Below are positions 24,859 to 34,058 of a stretch of 64,000 nucleotides of DNA, one piece after another; position 1 is the first letter of the stretch; each line of letters starts with the position of its first letter. The translations under genes and the position numbers were made by a program. Under the pieces are notes generated by a model. The model did not search any database, was not told the DNA's origin, and was given only the letters and a program-made list of their open reading frames with translations. Source of the stretch: Burkholderia sp. (GTDB lineage Bacteria > Pseudomonadota > Gammaproteobacteria > Burkholderiales > Burkholderiaceae); the NCBI GenBank assembly GCA_031253835.1, contig JAIRVP010000064.1:62001-126000 (forward strand), given 5' to 3'.

Positions 24859-25452
24859 TCAGGCGCGGGCCGCCGGCTCCGGAAACACCGGCTCGCCCAG
24901 CGTCAGCATCAGCCGGTTCGCCCACGCGAAGATCGCGACCGCGTGCGACAGGTCGAGAATGGCTTCATGCGTCAGCCCTTCGGCTTCGAGTGCGGCGATC
25001 GCGCTTTCGTCGATCGTGTCCGGCCGTTCGGTCAAGGCGATCGCATAGCGGATGATCGCGCGTTCGCGCGCCGTCGTGCCGGCCGTCGCCGGATCGTCGA
25101 ATACCTGCTCGATCGCATCGGTGCGTTTCGCGAGCTGCGCGAAGCGCTGCGCATGCACCGACGCGCAATACACGCAGCCGTTCACGCGCGACACGGCCGT
25201 GCTGGCCAGTTCGCGTTCCGCGCGCGGCAGGCCACCGGGGCCGTACATGATCGCGTTGAACACGCCGGAGCGGTGCCGCAGGATGTCGGGCAGATGCACG
25301 AGCAGCAGGTAATAGTCGGACGTCTTCGCTTGCGGGTGGCTCGCTTCGAGCACCGCAAGCTGATCGGGCGTCGCGGCATCGAGCGACACCGTGTCGAGCC
25401 ACGCGCGCCAGCCGAGCGTGTCCGACGTGAAGCCGTGGGGTGTCGTCGTCAT
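24859..25452 (-). CDS. Alkylhydroperoxidase-domain protein (Avi_7169-like, CxxC intact)
   Basis: 197 residues of the CMD/AhpD fold. The redox motif is complete: NGCVYCASVHAQR with Cys93, Cys96 and His100, preceded by an acidic helix residue (Glu81 region). It resembles the Avi_7169 peroxidase-related family, which pairs with a second CMD protein of the Avi_7170 type, as here. Its ATG overlaps the upstream stop (ATGA), so the two are translated together and probably form a hetero-oligomer. A peroxide or thiol redox role is likely, with the specific partner unknown. Confidence 0.85.
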   Translation of the reverse strand: MTTTPHGFTSDTLGWRAWLDTVSLDAATPDQLAVLEASHPQAKTSDYYLLLVHLPDILRHRSGVFNAIMYGPGGLPRAERELASTAVSRVNGCVYCASVHAQRFAQLAKRTDAIEQVFDDPATAGTTARERAIIRYAIALTERPDTIDESAIAALEAEGLTHEAILDLSHAVAIFAWANRLMLTLGEPVFPEPAARA

Positions 25453-25979
25453 GCAGCCTCCCTGGTCGTACGTGCTTGAATTGCCTGCGCGGCAAGGGCG
25501 ACGCGCAACTGATAGGCGACGAACGCCACGAGCTGCGACAGCGCGACGATCGCGGGTGTCGTGAGGCCGGCCGACTTCAGCGTGTCGAGATCGGATGCGC
25601 GTGCGTCGACGGGGGAGCGCGTCAGGCGCTTCGCGTGCGCGAGGATCGCGCCAACGCGTTGAGGCAGTGCGTCGAACGCGTCGGCATCCGCGTGTTCGAT
25701 GTCGCCTGCCGTGCCGCCTGCGTCGAGCAGTCGCGCGCGATAGGCGTCGGCCAGCGCGTGTGCATTCGACTTCCGCGCGACATACCGTGCCGCATGCAGC
25801 CGCTCGACCAGCGAAAGATCGGGCAACGCGGGATCGAACAGTGCGGCTTCGCTCAGCTGCGTATGCAGCAGCACCTTGTCGCGTGCGCGACGCAGCGCGG
25901 CGATGGCATCGCCGTCGCGCAGGCCCGCCACCGCGTCGATCGTATCCGGCACGGCGGCCGGCGTGATGGAATCAGTCAT
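25449..25979 (-). CDS. CMD-domain protein without redox cysteines (Avi_7170-like)
   Basis: 176 residues, helical, with an N-terminal catalytic-looking half (AVAGLRDGDAIAALRRARD) and a C-terminal segment ending QLVAFVAYQLRVALAAQAI that resembles CMD partners. It contains no cysteines, so any redox chemistry must come from the downstream protein. Genes of this pair (TIGR04029/TIGR04030-type, from memory) usually sit beside ABC importers and flavin monooxygenases, as in this window. It is coupled to the next gene by a 4-base overlap and follows the monooxygenase after 44 bases. Confidence 0.75.
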   Translation of the reverse strand: MTDSITPAAVPDTIDAVAGLRDGDAIAALRRARDKVLLHTQLSEAALFDPALPDLSLVERLHAARYVARKSNAHALADAYRARLLDAGGTAGDIEHADADAFDALPQRVGAILAHAKRLTRSPVDARASDLDTLKSAGLTTPAIVALSQLVAFVAYQLRVALAAQAIQARTTREAA

Positions 25980-26023
25980 CGTTTCGGTTTCCCTTCTTCG
26001 TCAATGTGATCGATCGCGCGTGC

Positions 26024-27448
26024 TCAGGCATCGGCGTCGCGCCATTCGTCGCCTTGCAGCTCCGCGTTCGCATACGCGACGAGCGCGTCGTAGTGGCGGT
26101 CGCGATCGGCGTCGAACAGCCGGCTCGCGATACCGCGCGCCAGCCGCTTCGCACCCGCGCTGATCGCCGGGATGTCGCCCGACAACTTGCCGTGGCTCAG
26201 GCTCGCCGCATGGTTGAAGCAATGGATGCGCGAGACGGCCGGGCATGCCCCGCGCTCGCGCTCCTGGAACGCGAACGCGGGGCCGAGATCGGGCGACTCC
26301 GCGAGTTCGTCGAGCCACAGATCCGGTTCCGGTCGATAGCGATCCTTCCAGCGCCGCACGTGCGCGCCGAACGACGCGAATTCGTCGCGTGTCGTCCAGT
26401 CCGAATGAAAGCCCGTTGCGAAGATCAGGAAGTCGACGGTGTAACGCCCGCGCGGCGTCGTCACATCGAGGCCGTCCGCGTGGTCGGCAAGCGTCTCGAT
26501 CGGGCTGCCCGCGTGAAAATGTGCGTGTTCATGGCGCGAGACGCGCAGCACGCTGTCGCGCGGCGGCGGCGTCTGCGACGTCAGTGCGTAATGCATGAAA
26601 CGCCACTTCGTCGCGTCGTCGAGGTCGGCATAGCCGTGCACGAGCCCCGGGCTGCCGATGCCGGTCAGCTTGTTGATGCGCGGAATGTCGGCGCGGCGGA
26701 AGAACAGGTCGACGCGCGCGGCGCCGGCTTCGAGCGCGGTGCCCGCGTTGTCGAACGCGGACGCGCCCGCGCCGACTACGCCGACGCGCTTGCCCGCGAG
26801 CGCCGTGAAGTCGATCGGCTCCGATGAATGGGCCCAGCGCGAGCGCGGCACACGGTGTGCGACAGGCGGTACATACGGGCCACCGAGCCCATCGCGGCCG
26901 GTCGCGAGCACGACGTGCCGAGCAAGCAGCGTCTGCGCTTCGCCGTTGCCGCGCACATCGAGCGCGAGCAATCCGTCGTCGCGCGGGCGCAGTGCGACGA
27001 GCGTCGTGTCGTTGCGCACCTGCAGGTCGAGCACGCGCCGATACCAGCGCAGGTAATCCATCCATTGCGTGCGCGGAATCTTGTAGAGCGCGTCCCACGC
27101 GTCGCGGCCGAATTGCGCTTCGAACCATGCGCGGAACGTCAGCGCGGGCAGGCCGAGTGCGGGGCCCGTGAGCTGCTTCGGCGAGCGCAGCGTTTCCATC
27201 CGCGCGAACGTGATCCACGGGCCTTCGTAACCGGCCGGCGCGCGGTCGATCACGCACTGGTTGTCGATGCCGAGCAGGCGCAGTTCGGCGGACGCCGCGA
27301 GCCCCGCCATGCCGCCGCCGACGATCGCGACGTCGAGTACGCGCGTGCCATTCACTTCGCGCGGCGGCACCCATGACGGTGCGGGCAGGTCGAGCCAGCG
27401 CAAGTCCTGCGCGAGCCGTGCTTCGAGGGCGTCGAGCGGCGACGTCAT
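26024..27448 (-). CDS. Flavin-containing monooxygenase-like NAD(P)/FAD oxidoreductase
   Basis: 474 residues. The first Rossmann motif is VAIVGGGMAGLAASAEL and the second is VGVVGAGASAFDNAG, with FATGFHSDW, the usual late FMO motif, further on. A full Baeyer-Villiger fingerprint is not seen, so an N- or S-oxygenating or dehydrogenating role is at least as likely. It overlaps the LysR stop by four bases and is followed by the two CMD genes. The divergent ABC importer suggests that it processes an imported small molecule. The substrate is unknown. Confidence 0.82.
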   Translation of the reverse strand: MTSPLDALEARLAQDLRWLDLPAPSWVPPREVNGTRVLDVAIVGGGMAGLAASAELRLLGIDNQCVIDRAPAGYEGPWITFARMETLRSPKQLTGPALGLPALTFRAWFEAQFGRDAWDALYKIPRTQWMDYLRWYRRVLDLQVRNDTTLVALRPRDDGLLALDVRGNGEAQTLLARHVVLATGRDGLGGPYVPPVAHRVPRSRWAHSSEPIDFTALAGKRVGVVGAGASAFDNAGTALEAGAARVDLFFRRADIPRINKLTGIGSPGLVHGYADLDDATKWRFMHYALTSQTPPPRDSVLRVSRHEHAHFHAGSPIETLADHADGLDVTTPRGRYTVDFLIFATGFHSDWTTRDEFASFGAHVRRWKDRYRPEPDLWLDELAESPDLGPAFAFQERERGACPAVSRIHCFNHAASLSHGKLSGDIPAISAGAKRLARGIASRLFDADRDRHYDALVAYANAELQGDEWRDADA

Positions 27449-28443
27449 GCGGCCTCCGGGCGTGTGCGGCGTGCACGTGTCGTGCGAGTCGGGCGCGGCG
27501 CCCGCTCGCCGCGCAGCAGCGCATCATGCGCCGCTGCGTCGTGAAAGATCACGTCGTCGAGCAGCGCGCGCGTCGTGCGGTGCAGCGCGTCGAGCAGCGC
27601 ATCGACGGCGGCCGTGCGTGGCTTGCCGGCCGGCGTTGCAACGCCGAATGCGAACGGAATGTCGACGTCGAGCGGGCGCGCGACGACACCGTCCACCGGC
27701 AGCGCGACGCCCGTCGCCGGATCGACGATGCCGATTCCGATGCCCGCACGCGCGGCCATCACCGCATTCAGCGACGCATTGGTTTCGATGAACACGCGCG
27801 CCTCGACGCGTGCAGCGGCGAACGCCGCATCGATGCGCTGGCGCAGCCGGTGCCGGTTCGCGACCGTCACGATGCGGCGGCGCGCGAGATCGCGCAGCGC
27901 GATGCGCGGCTTCGCCGCGAGCGGATCGCCGGCCGGCAGCACGGCGACGCATGGCGTCTGCGCGATCCAGTGCACGTCGAGCCCGGCATGCGCCATCGGC
28001 AGCGTGACGACGCCGACGTCGGCCGTGCCGGCCAGCACTTCGTGCACGACATGCTCGGCCGATTCGCTGCGCAACTGGTAGTGCGGCGCGTGCGCGTCGC
28101 CGGGCAGCGCGGCGAGCGCGGCCGGCACGAGCGTGGCCGCGAGCGACGGCGTCGCCGCGATGCGCACGGGTTCGGCCGTTTCGTCGCCGAGCGCGCGTGC
28201 GCGTGCCTCGATCGCGCGCAGGCCGACCAGCGAGCGCTCGACTTCCTCGTACAGCAGGAACGCACGCCGCGTCGGCGTGACGCGCGGGCCGTGCCGGTCG
28301 AACAGCGCGTAGCCGAGATCGGCTTCGAGTTCCTGGATCTGTCGCGTGACGGCCGGCTGCGAGCGGCCGAGCAATTCGCCCGCGCCGGTCACGCTGCCGG
28401 CCGACATGACCGCGGAAAAGGCTTCGAGTTGATGCAGCTCCAT
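27445..28443 (-). CDS. LysR-family transcriptional regulator
   Basis: 332 residues with an N-terminal LysR helix-turn-helix (LHQLEAFSAVMSAGSVTGA, RSQPAVTRQIQELEADLG) and a C-terminal effector-binding domain, plus an Arg/Pro-rich tail (RAPRPTRTTRARR) that is unusual for the family. It heads the monooxygenase/CMD operon and diverges from the ABC importer, so it probably controls both sides. Confidence 0.87.
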   Translation of the reverse strand: MELHQLEAFSAVMSAGSVTGAGELLGRSQPAVTRQIQELEADLGYALFDRHGPRVTPTRRAFLLYEEVERSLVGLRAIEARARALGDETAEPVRIAATPSLAATLVPAALAALPGDAHAPHYQLRSESAEHVVHEVLAGTADVGVVTLPMAHAGLDVHWIAQTPCVAVLPAGDPLAAKPRIALRDLARRRIVTVANRHRLRQRIDAAFAAARVEARVFIETNASLNAVMAARAGIGIGIVDPATGVALPVDGVVARPLDVDIPFAFGVATPAGKPRTAAVDALLDALHRTTRALLDDVIFHDAAAHDALLRGERAPRPTRTTRARRTRPEAA

Positions 28444-28798
28444 GACGCGTTCCGATGATGCGATTTGCGCATTGTAGGAGTGCGAGCATGCGTGATTCAT
28501 ATAATGATTTTTGCTATCGACAGCGTGAAAACTGCAAAGCGTGCGATCGCTGCGGCGGGCGGTTGCACACGCATGCGCACCGGTTGCGCGTGGCGACGCG
28601 AAGGAAACACCAATCGAATCAACGCGCTGCGACGCGTGCCGAACCATCGTGCAAAGCGGGTCGAGCGGATGGCCGTTCGCGAGCGTGATGCGCTTCGCGC
28701 CGCACGCGATATCGATATGCGCAAAACTTCGTTGGATCGCCCTGAACCGGATGGTTACATGCCCTCACTCTTTTCGACTGACTGAAGCTGGGGGACGC
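28444..28798. promoter_or_regulatory. Divergent LysR/ABC importer intergenic region (about 355 bases)
   Basis: It contains AT-richer patches near 28500-28535 (TATAATGATTTTTGCTAT) suitable for a sigma-70 promoter and LysR T-N11-A sites, and a second patch before the binding-protein gene. Open frames inside it lack ribosome binding sites and coding character. No repeat or hairpin stands out. Confidence 0.35.
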
Positions 28799-29992
28799 AT
28801 GAACGTTTCGGGGAACGACACACGCGGCGCATGGCGGCGCGTGCTGGGTACGGTGGCGGCGCTCGCTGCCGCATGGGGCTTGTCGACGGGCGGCGCGCTC
28901 GCGGCCGGCGTGTCGGGCGAGCCGGTGGTGGTCGGCGTGAGCGGGCCGCTCACGGGCCAGGACGCGCAATACGGCGAGCAGTGGAAGCGCGGCTTCGATC
29001 TCGCGCTCGACGAGATCAACGGCAGCGGCGGCATTCACGGCCGGCCGCTCGCGATCGACTTCCAGGACAGTCGCAGCGACCCGCGCCAGGCAGTCGCGAT
29101 CGCGCAGAAGTTCGTCGCGGATCCGCGCATCGCGATCGAGCTGGGCGACTTCTCGAGCGCCACGTCGATGGCCGCGTCGCCGATCTACCAGCGCGGGCAA
29201 CTCGTGCAGTTCGGCTTCACGAACTCGCATCCGGATTTCACGAAAGGCGGCGACTACCTGTGGAGCACCGCGCTGAGCCAGGCCGAGGAGCAGCCGCTGC
29301 TCGCGCGCTATGCGGTGAAGGAACTCGGCTTCAAGCGGATCGCGGTGCTGTACCTGAACACCGACTGGGGCCGCACCAGCAAGGACATCTTCGCGAAGGC
29401 GGTCGCCGGGCTCGGCGCGCAGGTCGTCGCGGCCGAAGGCTACCAGCCGGCGGAGAAGGATTTCCGCTCGACGCTCGTGCGGATCGGCGCGTCGAAGCCC
29501 GATTCGATCGTGCTGATCTCGTACTACGCGGACGGCGCGCAGATCGTGCGGCAGGCACGCACGTCGGGTGTCACGCTGCCGATCGCGGCGGTCGGTTCGG
29601 TGTATTCGCCGAAATTCCTCGAGCTGGGCGGCACGGCCGTCGAAGGCGTCTATACGGAATCGAACTTCTTCCCGGCCGAACCGCGCCCGGAGGTGCAGGC
29701 GTTCGTGCAGCGCTATCGCGCGAAATTCCATACCGATCCCGATTCGTTCGTCGCGCGTGCGTACGACGCGCTGATCCTGTCGGCGGAAGTGCTGCGCCGC
29801 TACGGCACCACGCGCCAGGCTGCGCACGACGGTTTCGCGAAAGTCAGCGATGTCCCCAGCGTGATCTTCGGCAAGGTGCGCTTCGATCCGCAGACGCGCC
29901 GCGTCGCCGGTGCGCGCACCGTGTACCTGGTCGTGAAGCAGGGGCAGTGGGCGCTGTGGGATGGCGCGAAGCCGCAGCTTGCGGCGCGCTGA
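28799..29992 (+). CDS. Branched-chain-amino-acid-type ABC transporter substrate-binding protein
   Basis: 397 residues with an N-terminal signal peptide (about residues 1-35, hydrophobic GTVAALAAAWGLSTGGALAA). The mature protein has the type I periplasmic-binding fold: VVGVSGPLTGQDAQYGEQW, DEINGSGGIHGRPL, IELGDFSSATSMAASPIYQ. It delivers a ligand to the following permease. Proteins of this group bind amino acids, amides, urea or aromatic acids; the ligand is not obvious. The ATG after GGGGGAC is used. It is the first gene of a four-gene importer operon divergent from LysR. Confidence 0.9.
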   Translation: MNVSGNDTRGAWRRVLGTVAALAAAWGLSTGGALAAGVSGEPVVVGVSGPLTGQDAQYGEQWKRGFDLALDEINGSGGIHGRPLAIDFQDSRSDPRQAVAIAQKFVADPRIAIELGDFSSATSMAASPIYQRGQLVQFGFTNSHPDFTKGGDYLWSTALSQAEEQPLLARYAVKELGFKRIAVLYLNTDWGRTSKDIFAKAVAGLGAQVVAAEGYQPAEKDFRSTLVRIGASKPDSIVLISYYADGAQIVRQARTSGVTLPIAAVGSVYSPKFLELGGTAVEGVYTESNFFPAEPRPEVQAFVQRYRAKFHTDPDSFVARAYDALILSAEVLRRYGTTRQAAHDGFAKVSDVPSVIFGKVRFDPQTRRVAGARTVYLVVKQGQWALWDGAKPQLAAR

Positions 29993-30031
29993 CTCCGGCA
30001 TGAACCGCATGCAAGTGACGGACGCATCGTG

Positions 30032-31843
30032 ATGGCTTCCTGGCTCGACTACACGCTCAACGGCCTCATCGTCGGCAACATCTACGCGCTGCTCGCAGTC
30101 GGGCTCGCGCTGATCTTCGGCGTGTCGCACCTGATCAACTTCGCGCACGGCTCGGTCTACATGGTCGGCGCATTCATCGGCTGGCTGTGCCTGACGCGCT
30201 TCGGGCTGCCGCTGCCGGTCGCGCTGGCGGCCGTCGTCGTCGGCTGCGGCGCGCTCGGCGTCGCGATCGAGCGGATCGGGCTGCGGCCGCTGCGCCACGC
30301 GGCGCGGATCGCACCGCTGCTCGCGACGATCGGCATCAGCTTCATCCTCGACCAGCTCGCGCAGCTCGCGTTCGGCGCGGATCCGCGCGCGGTGCCGACG
30401 CCGTTGCCCGACTGGCACGTGCGGATCGCCGGCGCGACGCTCGGCTCGCTCGACCTGCTGATCGCGGGCATCGGCATCGCGGCGGCCGCGCTGCTGTACG
30501 GCTTCCTGCGCTTCACGCGGCTCGGCTGGGCCGTGCGCGCGACCGCGCAGGACCTCGACGCGGCGCTGCAGATGGGTGTCGACGTCGATCGCGTGAACCA
30601 GACCGTGTTCGCGATCGCATGCGCGCTCGGCGGCGTGAGCGGGCTGCTGGTCGGCATGTACTACAACAGCATCGATCCGGCGATGGGCTTCCAGGCGACG
30701 CTGAAGGGCGTCGTCGCGCTGCTGATCGGCGGGCTCGGCAACGTGCCGGGCGCGATCGCCGGCAGCCTGCTGCTCGGCCTCGTCGAAAGCTACGGCGTCG
30801 CGCTGTTCGGCACGAGCTATCGCGACCTGTTCGCGTTCGGGCTGCTGATCGTGTTCCTCGTGTGGCGGCCGAACGGCCTGTTCAGCGCGAACCGCGCGCT
30901 GCCGCCCGAGCCGATGACGGGCACCTTCCTCGCGGCCGCGAAGGCCGTGCGCGTGCCGCGCCCGGTGCTCGTCGCGCTGATCGCGCTGGCGGCCGTGCTG
31001 CCGTGGCTCGGCGCGTCGCCTTACGTGCTGCAGACGCTGACCAATGCGTGGCTGTACGGGCTCCTCGCGTTGAGCCTCACGCTTGTCGCGGGCACGGTCG
31101 GGCAGATCTCGCTCGGCCACGCGGCGCTGCTCGTGATCGGCGCGTATGCGTCGGCGCTGCTGTCGTCGGATCTCGGCTGGTCGCCGGCCGTGACGATCCC
31201 GTGCGCGGGCGTCATCACGGCCGTGCTCGGCACGCTGCTCGTCTATCCGGCGTTCCGGCTGCGCGGGCACTACGTATCGATCGCGACGCTCGGCATCGGC
31301 GAAGTGGTGAGCCTCGTGATCCTGAACTGGGACGGCTTGACGCGCGGCCCGCTCGGCATCACCGGCATCGCGCCGCTGCCGTGGGCGACGACCGCGCGCG
31401 CCGCGTACTGGTTCACGTTCGCGGTGCTCGTCGTATTCGCGCTCGTGCAGGTGCGGCTGCTGCGCTCGCACCTGGGCCGCACGCTGCGCGCGGTGCGCGA
31501 GGACGATGTCGCCGCGCGTGCGCACGGCATCGCGCCGAACCGCTACAAGGCGATCGCGTTCGCGGTCGGCGGTGTCGCGGCCGGCGTGAGCGGCGGCATT
31601 GCCGCGCACCTGTACAGCTACATCAATCACCAGACTTTCGATTCGCAGGTGTCGATCCTCGCGCTGACGATGGTGATCCTCGGCGGGCTCGGCAACGTGC
31701 TTGGCGGCATCGCAGGCGCGATCGCGCTGATCGGGCTGCCCGAGCTGTTCCGCTGGGCGGCCGACTACCGGATGCTGATCTACGGCCTCGTGCTGCTGCT
31801 GCTCGTCCGGTTCCGGCCGCAGGGCCTGCTCGGCACGGTGTGA
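30032..31843 (+). CDS. Fused LivH-LivM permease of the branched-chain-type ABC importer
   Basis: 603 residues, twice the normal permease length. The N-terminal half (about 1-290) is LivH-like (LINFAHGSVYMVGAFI, GLGNVPGAIAGSLLLGL) and the C-terminal half (about 310-600) is LivM-like (SLTLVAGTVGQISLGHAAL, RAVREDDVAARAHGI, GGLGNVLGGIAGA). Both inner-membrane subunits therefore come as one polypeptide. It begins with GTGATG; the ATG is taken as the start. The two ATPases follow, and no separate permease genes occur. Confidence 0.88.
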   Translation: MASWLDYTLNGLIVGNIYALLAVGLALIFGVSHLINFAHGSVYMVGAFIGWLCLTRFGLPLPVALAAVVVGCGALGVAIERIGLRPLRHAARIAPLLATIGISFILDQLAQLAFGADPRAVPTPLPDWHVRIAGATLGSLDLLIAGIGIAAAALLYGFLRFTRLGWAVRATAQDLDAALQMGVDVDRVNQTVFAIACALGGVSGLLVGMYYNSIDPAMGFQATLKGVVALLIGGLGNVPGAIAGSLLLGLVESYGVALFGTSYRDLFAFGLLIVFLVWRPNGLFSANRALPPEPMTGTFLAAAKAVRVPRPVLVALIALAAVLPWLGASPYVLQTLTNAWLYGLLALSLTLVAGTVGQISLGHAALLVIGAYASALLSSDLGWSPAVTIPCAGVITAVLGTLLVYPAFRLRGHYVSIATLGIGEVVSLVILNWDGLTRGPLGITGIAPLPWATTARAAYWFTFAVLVVFALVQVRLLRSHLGRTLRAVREDDVAARAHGIAPNRYKAIAFAVGGVAAGVSGGIAAHLYSYINHQTFDSQVSILALTMVILGGLGNVLGGIAGAIALIGLPELFRWAADYRMLIYGLVLLLLVRFRPQGLLGTV

Positions 31844-31856
31844 GGAGAGGCATGCG

Positions 31857-32714
31857 ATGACGATCCACCAACCCTTGCTCGACGTGCAGGGCCTGACGCG
31901 CCGCTTCGACGGCGTGACCGCGCTCGACAGTGCGAGCCTGACGCTCGGCGACGGCGAACTGCTGAGCGTGATCGGGCCGAACGGCGCGGGCAAGTCGACG
32001 CTGTTCAACCTGATCGCGGGCGCCGACCGGCCCGATGCCGGCCGCGTGACCTACGACGGCCGCGACATCACGGGCACGGCACCCGAGCGGCTCGCGACGC
32101 TCGGTATTGCACGCACGTTCCAGCACGGCCGCGTGTTCGGCAACCTGAGCGTGCTCGACAACGTGCTGATCGGCGCGCATGCGCGGCTGCGCGCGGCACG
32201 GCCCGGCTGGCCCGCGCTGGGCGCGGCGGCCGAAGTGCTGCGCGCGCTCGTGCGGCCCGCGTCGGTACGGCGCGAGGAAGCCGCGCTGCGCGAAGAGGCG
32301 CGCGCGATCGTCGCCGGCTTCGGCGAACGGCTCACGCCGCGCATCGATCATCCGGCGCACAGCCTGTCGTATGCGAACCGGCGGCGCGTGGAGATCGGCC
32401 GCGCGCTCGCGCTGCATCCGCGCCTGCTGCTGCTCGACGAACCGACGGCCGGGATGAACGAGACGGAGACGGCCGAGATGCTGCAGCTGATCCAGTCGCT
32501 GAAGGCGCGCGGCCTGACGATCCTGCTGATCGAGCACAAGCTGGAACTCGTGATGCGCGTGTCCGACCGCGTGATGGTGCTCGACAACGGCGTGAAGATC
32601 GCCGAAGGCGCGCCGCGCGACGTGCGGCACGATCCGCGCGTGATCGAAGCCTATCTCGGCCGCCGCCACGCGGGCGGCGCGCCGGCCGACCGCACCGTGC
32701 AGGCGGCCGCATGA
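31857..32714 (+). CDS. ABC transporter ATP-binding protein, LivG type
   Basis: 285 residues with Walker A GPNGAGKSTL, a Q-loop region (ARTFQHGRVF) and Walker B LLLLDEPTAGMN. Its signature segment reads SLSYANRRRVEIGRALAL, a normal variation for LivG (SYG/SYAxxRxxEIARAL). A GAGGAGAGG site precedes the ATG. It energises the importer from the cytosol together with the next gene, which it overlaps by four bases. Confidence 0.9.
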   Translation: MTIHQPLLDVQGLTRRFDGVTALDSASLTLGDGELLSVIGPNGAGKSTLFNLIAGADRPDAGRVTYDGRDITGTAPERLATLGIARTFQHGRVFGNLSVLDNVLIGAHARLRAARPGWPALGAAAEVLRALVRPASVRREEAALREEARAIVAGFGERLTPRIDHPAHSLSYANRRRVEIGRALALHPRLLLLDEPTAGMNETETAEMLQLIQSLKARGLTILLIEHKLELVMRVSDRVMVLDNGVKIAEGAPRDVRHDPRVIEAYLGRRHAGGAPADRTVQAAA

Positions 32715-33475
32715 CCACGCTTTCTTCCGGACCGGATACGACGATGCCCGACGCGCTGCTGAAACTCGAACACCTCGACACGTTCTACGGGCCCGTGCAG
32801 GTGCATTTCGACGTGAACTTCGAAGTCGGCCGCGGGCAGATCGTCAGCCTGCTCGGCGGCAACGCGAGCGGCAAGTCGACGACGATGAAGCTGATCCTCG
32901 GGCTGATGCGGCCGAAGCGCGGCGTCGTGCGCTTCGACGGCGACGACGTGACCGCGCTCGCGACGCCGCAGCGCGTGCGGCGCGGGATCGCGGCCGTGCC
33001 TGAAGCGCGGCGGCTGTTCGGCGACATGAGCGTGCGCGAGAACCTGCTGATGGGGGCGTACACGCGTGGCGATCGCACGGCCGTGGCAGCGGACTACGAA
33101 CGGGTGCTCGACCTGTTTCCGCGGGTGCGGGAGCGGCTGACGCAGCGCGCGGGCACGCTGTCGGGCGGCGAGCAGCAGATGCTCGCGATGGCCCGTGCGC
33201 TGATGGCGCGGCCGAAGCTGGTCTGCATGGACGAGCCGACGATGGGGCTGTCGCCGCTCTACGTCGACAAGGTGCTCGAACTGATCGACGCGATCAACCG
33301 CCAGGGCGTGACGGTGTTCATGGTCGAGCAGAACGCGAGCCTCGCGCTGGAGATCGCGCACTACGGGTACGTGCTGCAGACGGGGCGCGTCGTGCTCGAA
33401 GGGCCCGCGAAAGCGTTGCTGGACGACGAGCGCGTGCGCGATGCGTATCTGGGCGGGGAGGCGGTGGCGGCGTAG
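32711..33475 (+). CDS. ABC transporter ATP-binding protein, LivF type
   Basis: 254 residues with Walker A GGNASGKSTT, signature LSGGEQQMLAMARAL, Walker B LVCMDEPTMGLSP and the switch His region. The last gene of the importer operon, coupled to livG by ATGA. An internal ATG (codon 12) is a weaker alternative start with no ribosome binding site. Confidence 0.9.
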   Translation: MTTLSSGPDTTMPDALLKLEHLDTFYGPVQVHFDVNFEVGRGQIVSLLGGNASGKSTTMKLILGLMRPKRGVVRFDGDDVTALATPQRVRRGIAAVPEARRLFGDMSVRENLLMGAYTRGDRTAVAADYERVLDLFPRVRERLTQRAGTLSGGEQQMLAMARALMARPKLVCMDEPTMGLSPLYVDKVLELIDAINRQGVTVFMVEQNASLALEIAHYGYVLQTGRVVLEGPAKALLDDERVRDAYLGGEAVAA

Positions 33476-33574
33476 GCGGTGCGGCCGCGTATCGGCGAAA
33501 AATCTGCGATGCACACCGAATTGTCAGGTAGATTGGCGCTCAGTCGCCATTACCGCCATCGGGAGCGCTGCGCC

Positions 33575-34021
33575 ATGTTGACCTATTCCGTTCAGAAAGC
33601 CGGCTACGATTTCAATCAACTCGATCCGCAGGGCGCGACGGATTACGTGTCGTTCGTTCGTGCCTTCGATACGTTCCCGTGGGTCGCGCAGCACGCCGCG
33701 TGGGACGACACGCAGGAAGGCCCGTTGCCCGCGCTCGTGCTGCAGCAGGCCGACGATCGGCGGGAATTGTGGGTGACCGCGCTGACGGACGCGCATGCGG
33801 ACGGCTTCCAGCTGAATGCCGTTTCGATGCGCATGAAAAAAGGTCTCTTCGGAATCGGGAAGGGCAAGCTGGAGCAGCACGTCGACACGATCGATGTTGA
33901 AACGCGCGCGGACGTCGACACGTTGTGCCGGTTGTTCTGCGATCGCCAGTACGACGAACTGGACCAGCGGGTGGCGCGACATGCGGCGCGCAACCGTTTC
34001 GACGACGACAACGACGCTTGA
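33575..34021 (+). CDS. Hypothetical protein (148 aa)
   Basis: A soluble alpha/beta protein beginning MLTYSVQKAGYDFNQL, with AWDDTQEGPLPALVLQQ, MRMKKGLFGIGKGKLEQHV and an Arg/Asp-rich tail. No signal peptide, membrane segment or recognised catalytic motif. The start is the ATG after GGGAGCGCTGCGCC; an in-frame GTG upstream is possible. It follows livF by about 100 bases but appears functionally unrelated, and converges on the TctDE-like sensor gene. I do not recognise the family. Confidence 0.6.
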   Translation: MLTYSVQKAGYDFNQLDPQGATDYVSFVRAFDTFPWVAQHAAWDDTQEGPLPALVLQQADDRRELWVTALTDAHADGFQLNAVSMRMKKGLFGIGKGKLEQHVDTIDVETRADVDTLCRLFCDRQYDELDQRVARHAARNRFDDDNDA

Positions 34022-34058
34022 CCGCCTGCCGCGCGTGGCACGGCACGGATTCGACGGC

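Noticed and set aside
30000..30032. A 10-residue ORF ending in TGATG overlap with the fused permease
   Set aside because: Too short to distinguish from chance and without a convincing ribosome binding site, unlike the two longer coupled leaders reported.
28619..32008. A 1129-codon open frame antisense to the ABC importer
   Set aside because: Composition (RRD/AHA-rich) is that of a shadow frame and it overlaps three motif-bearing genes on the other strand.
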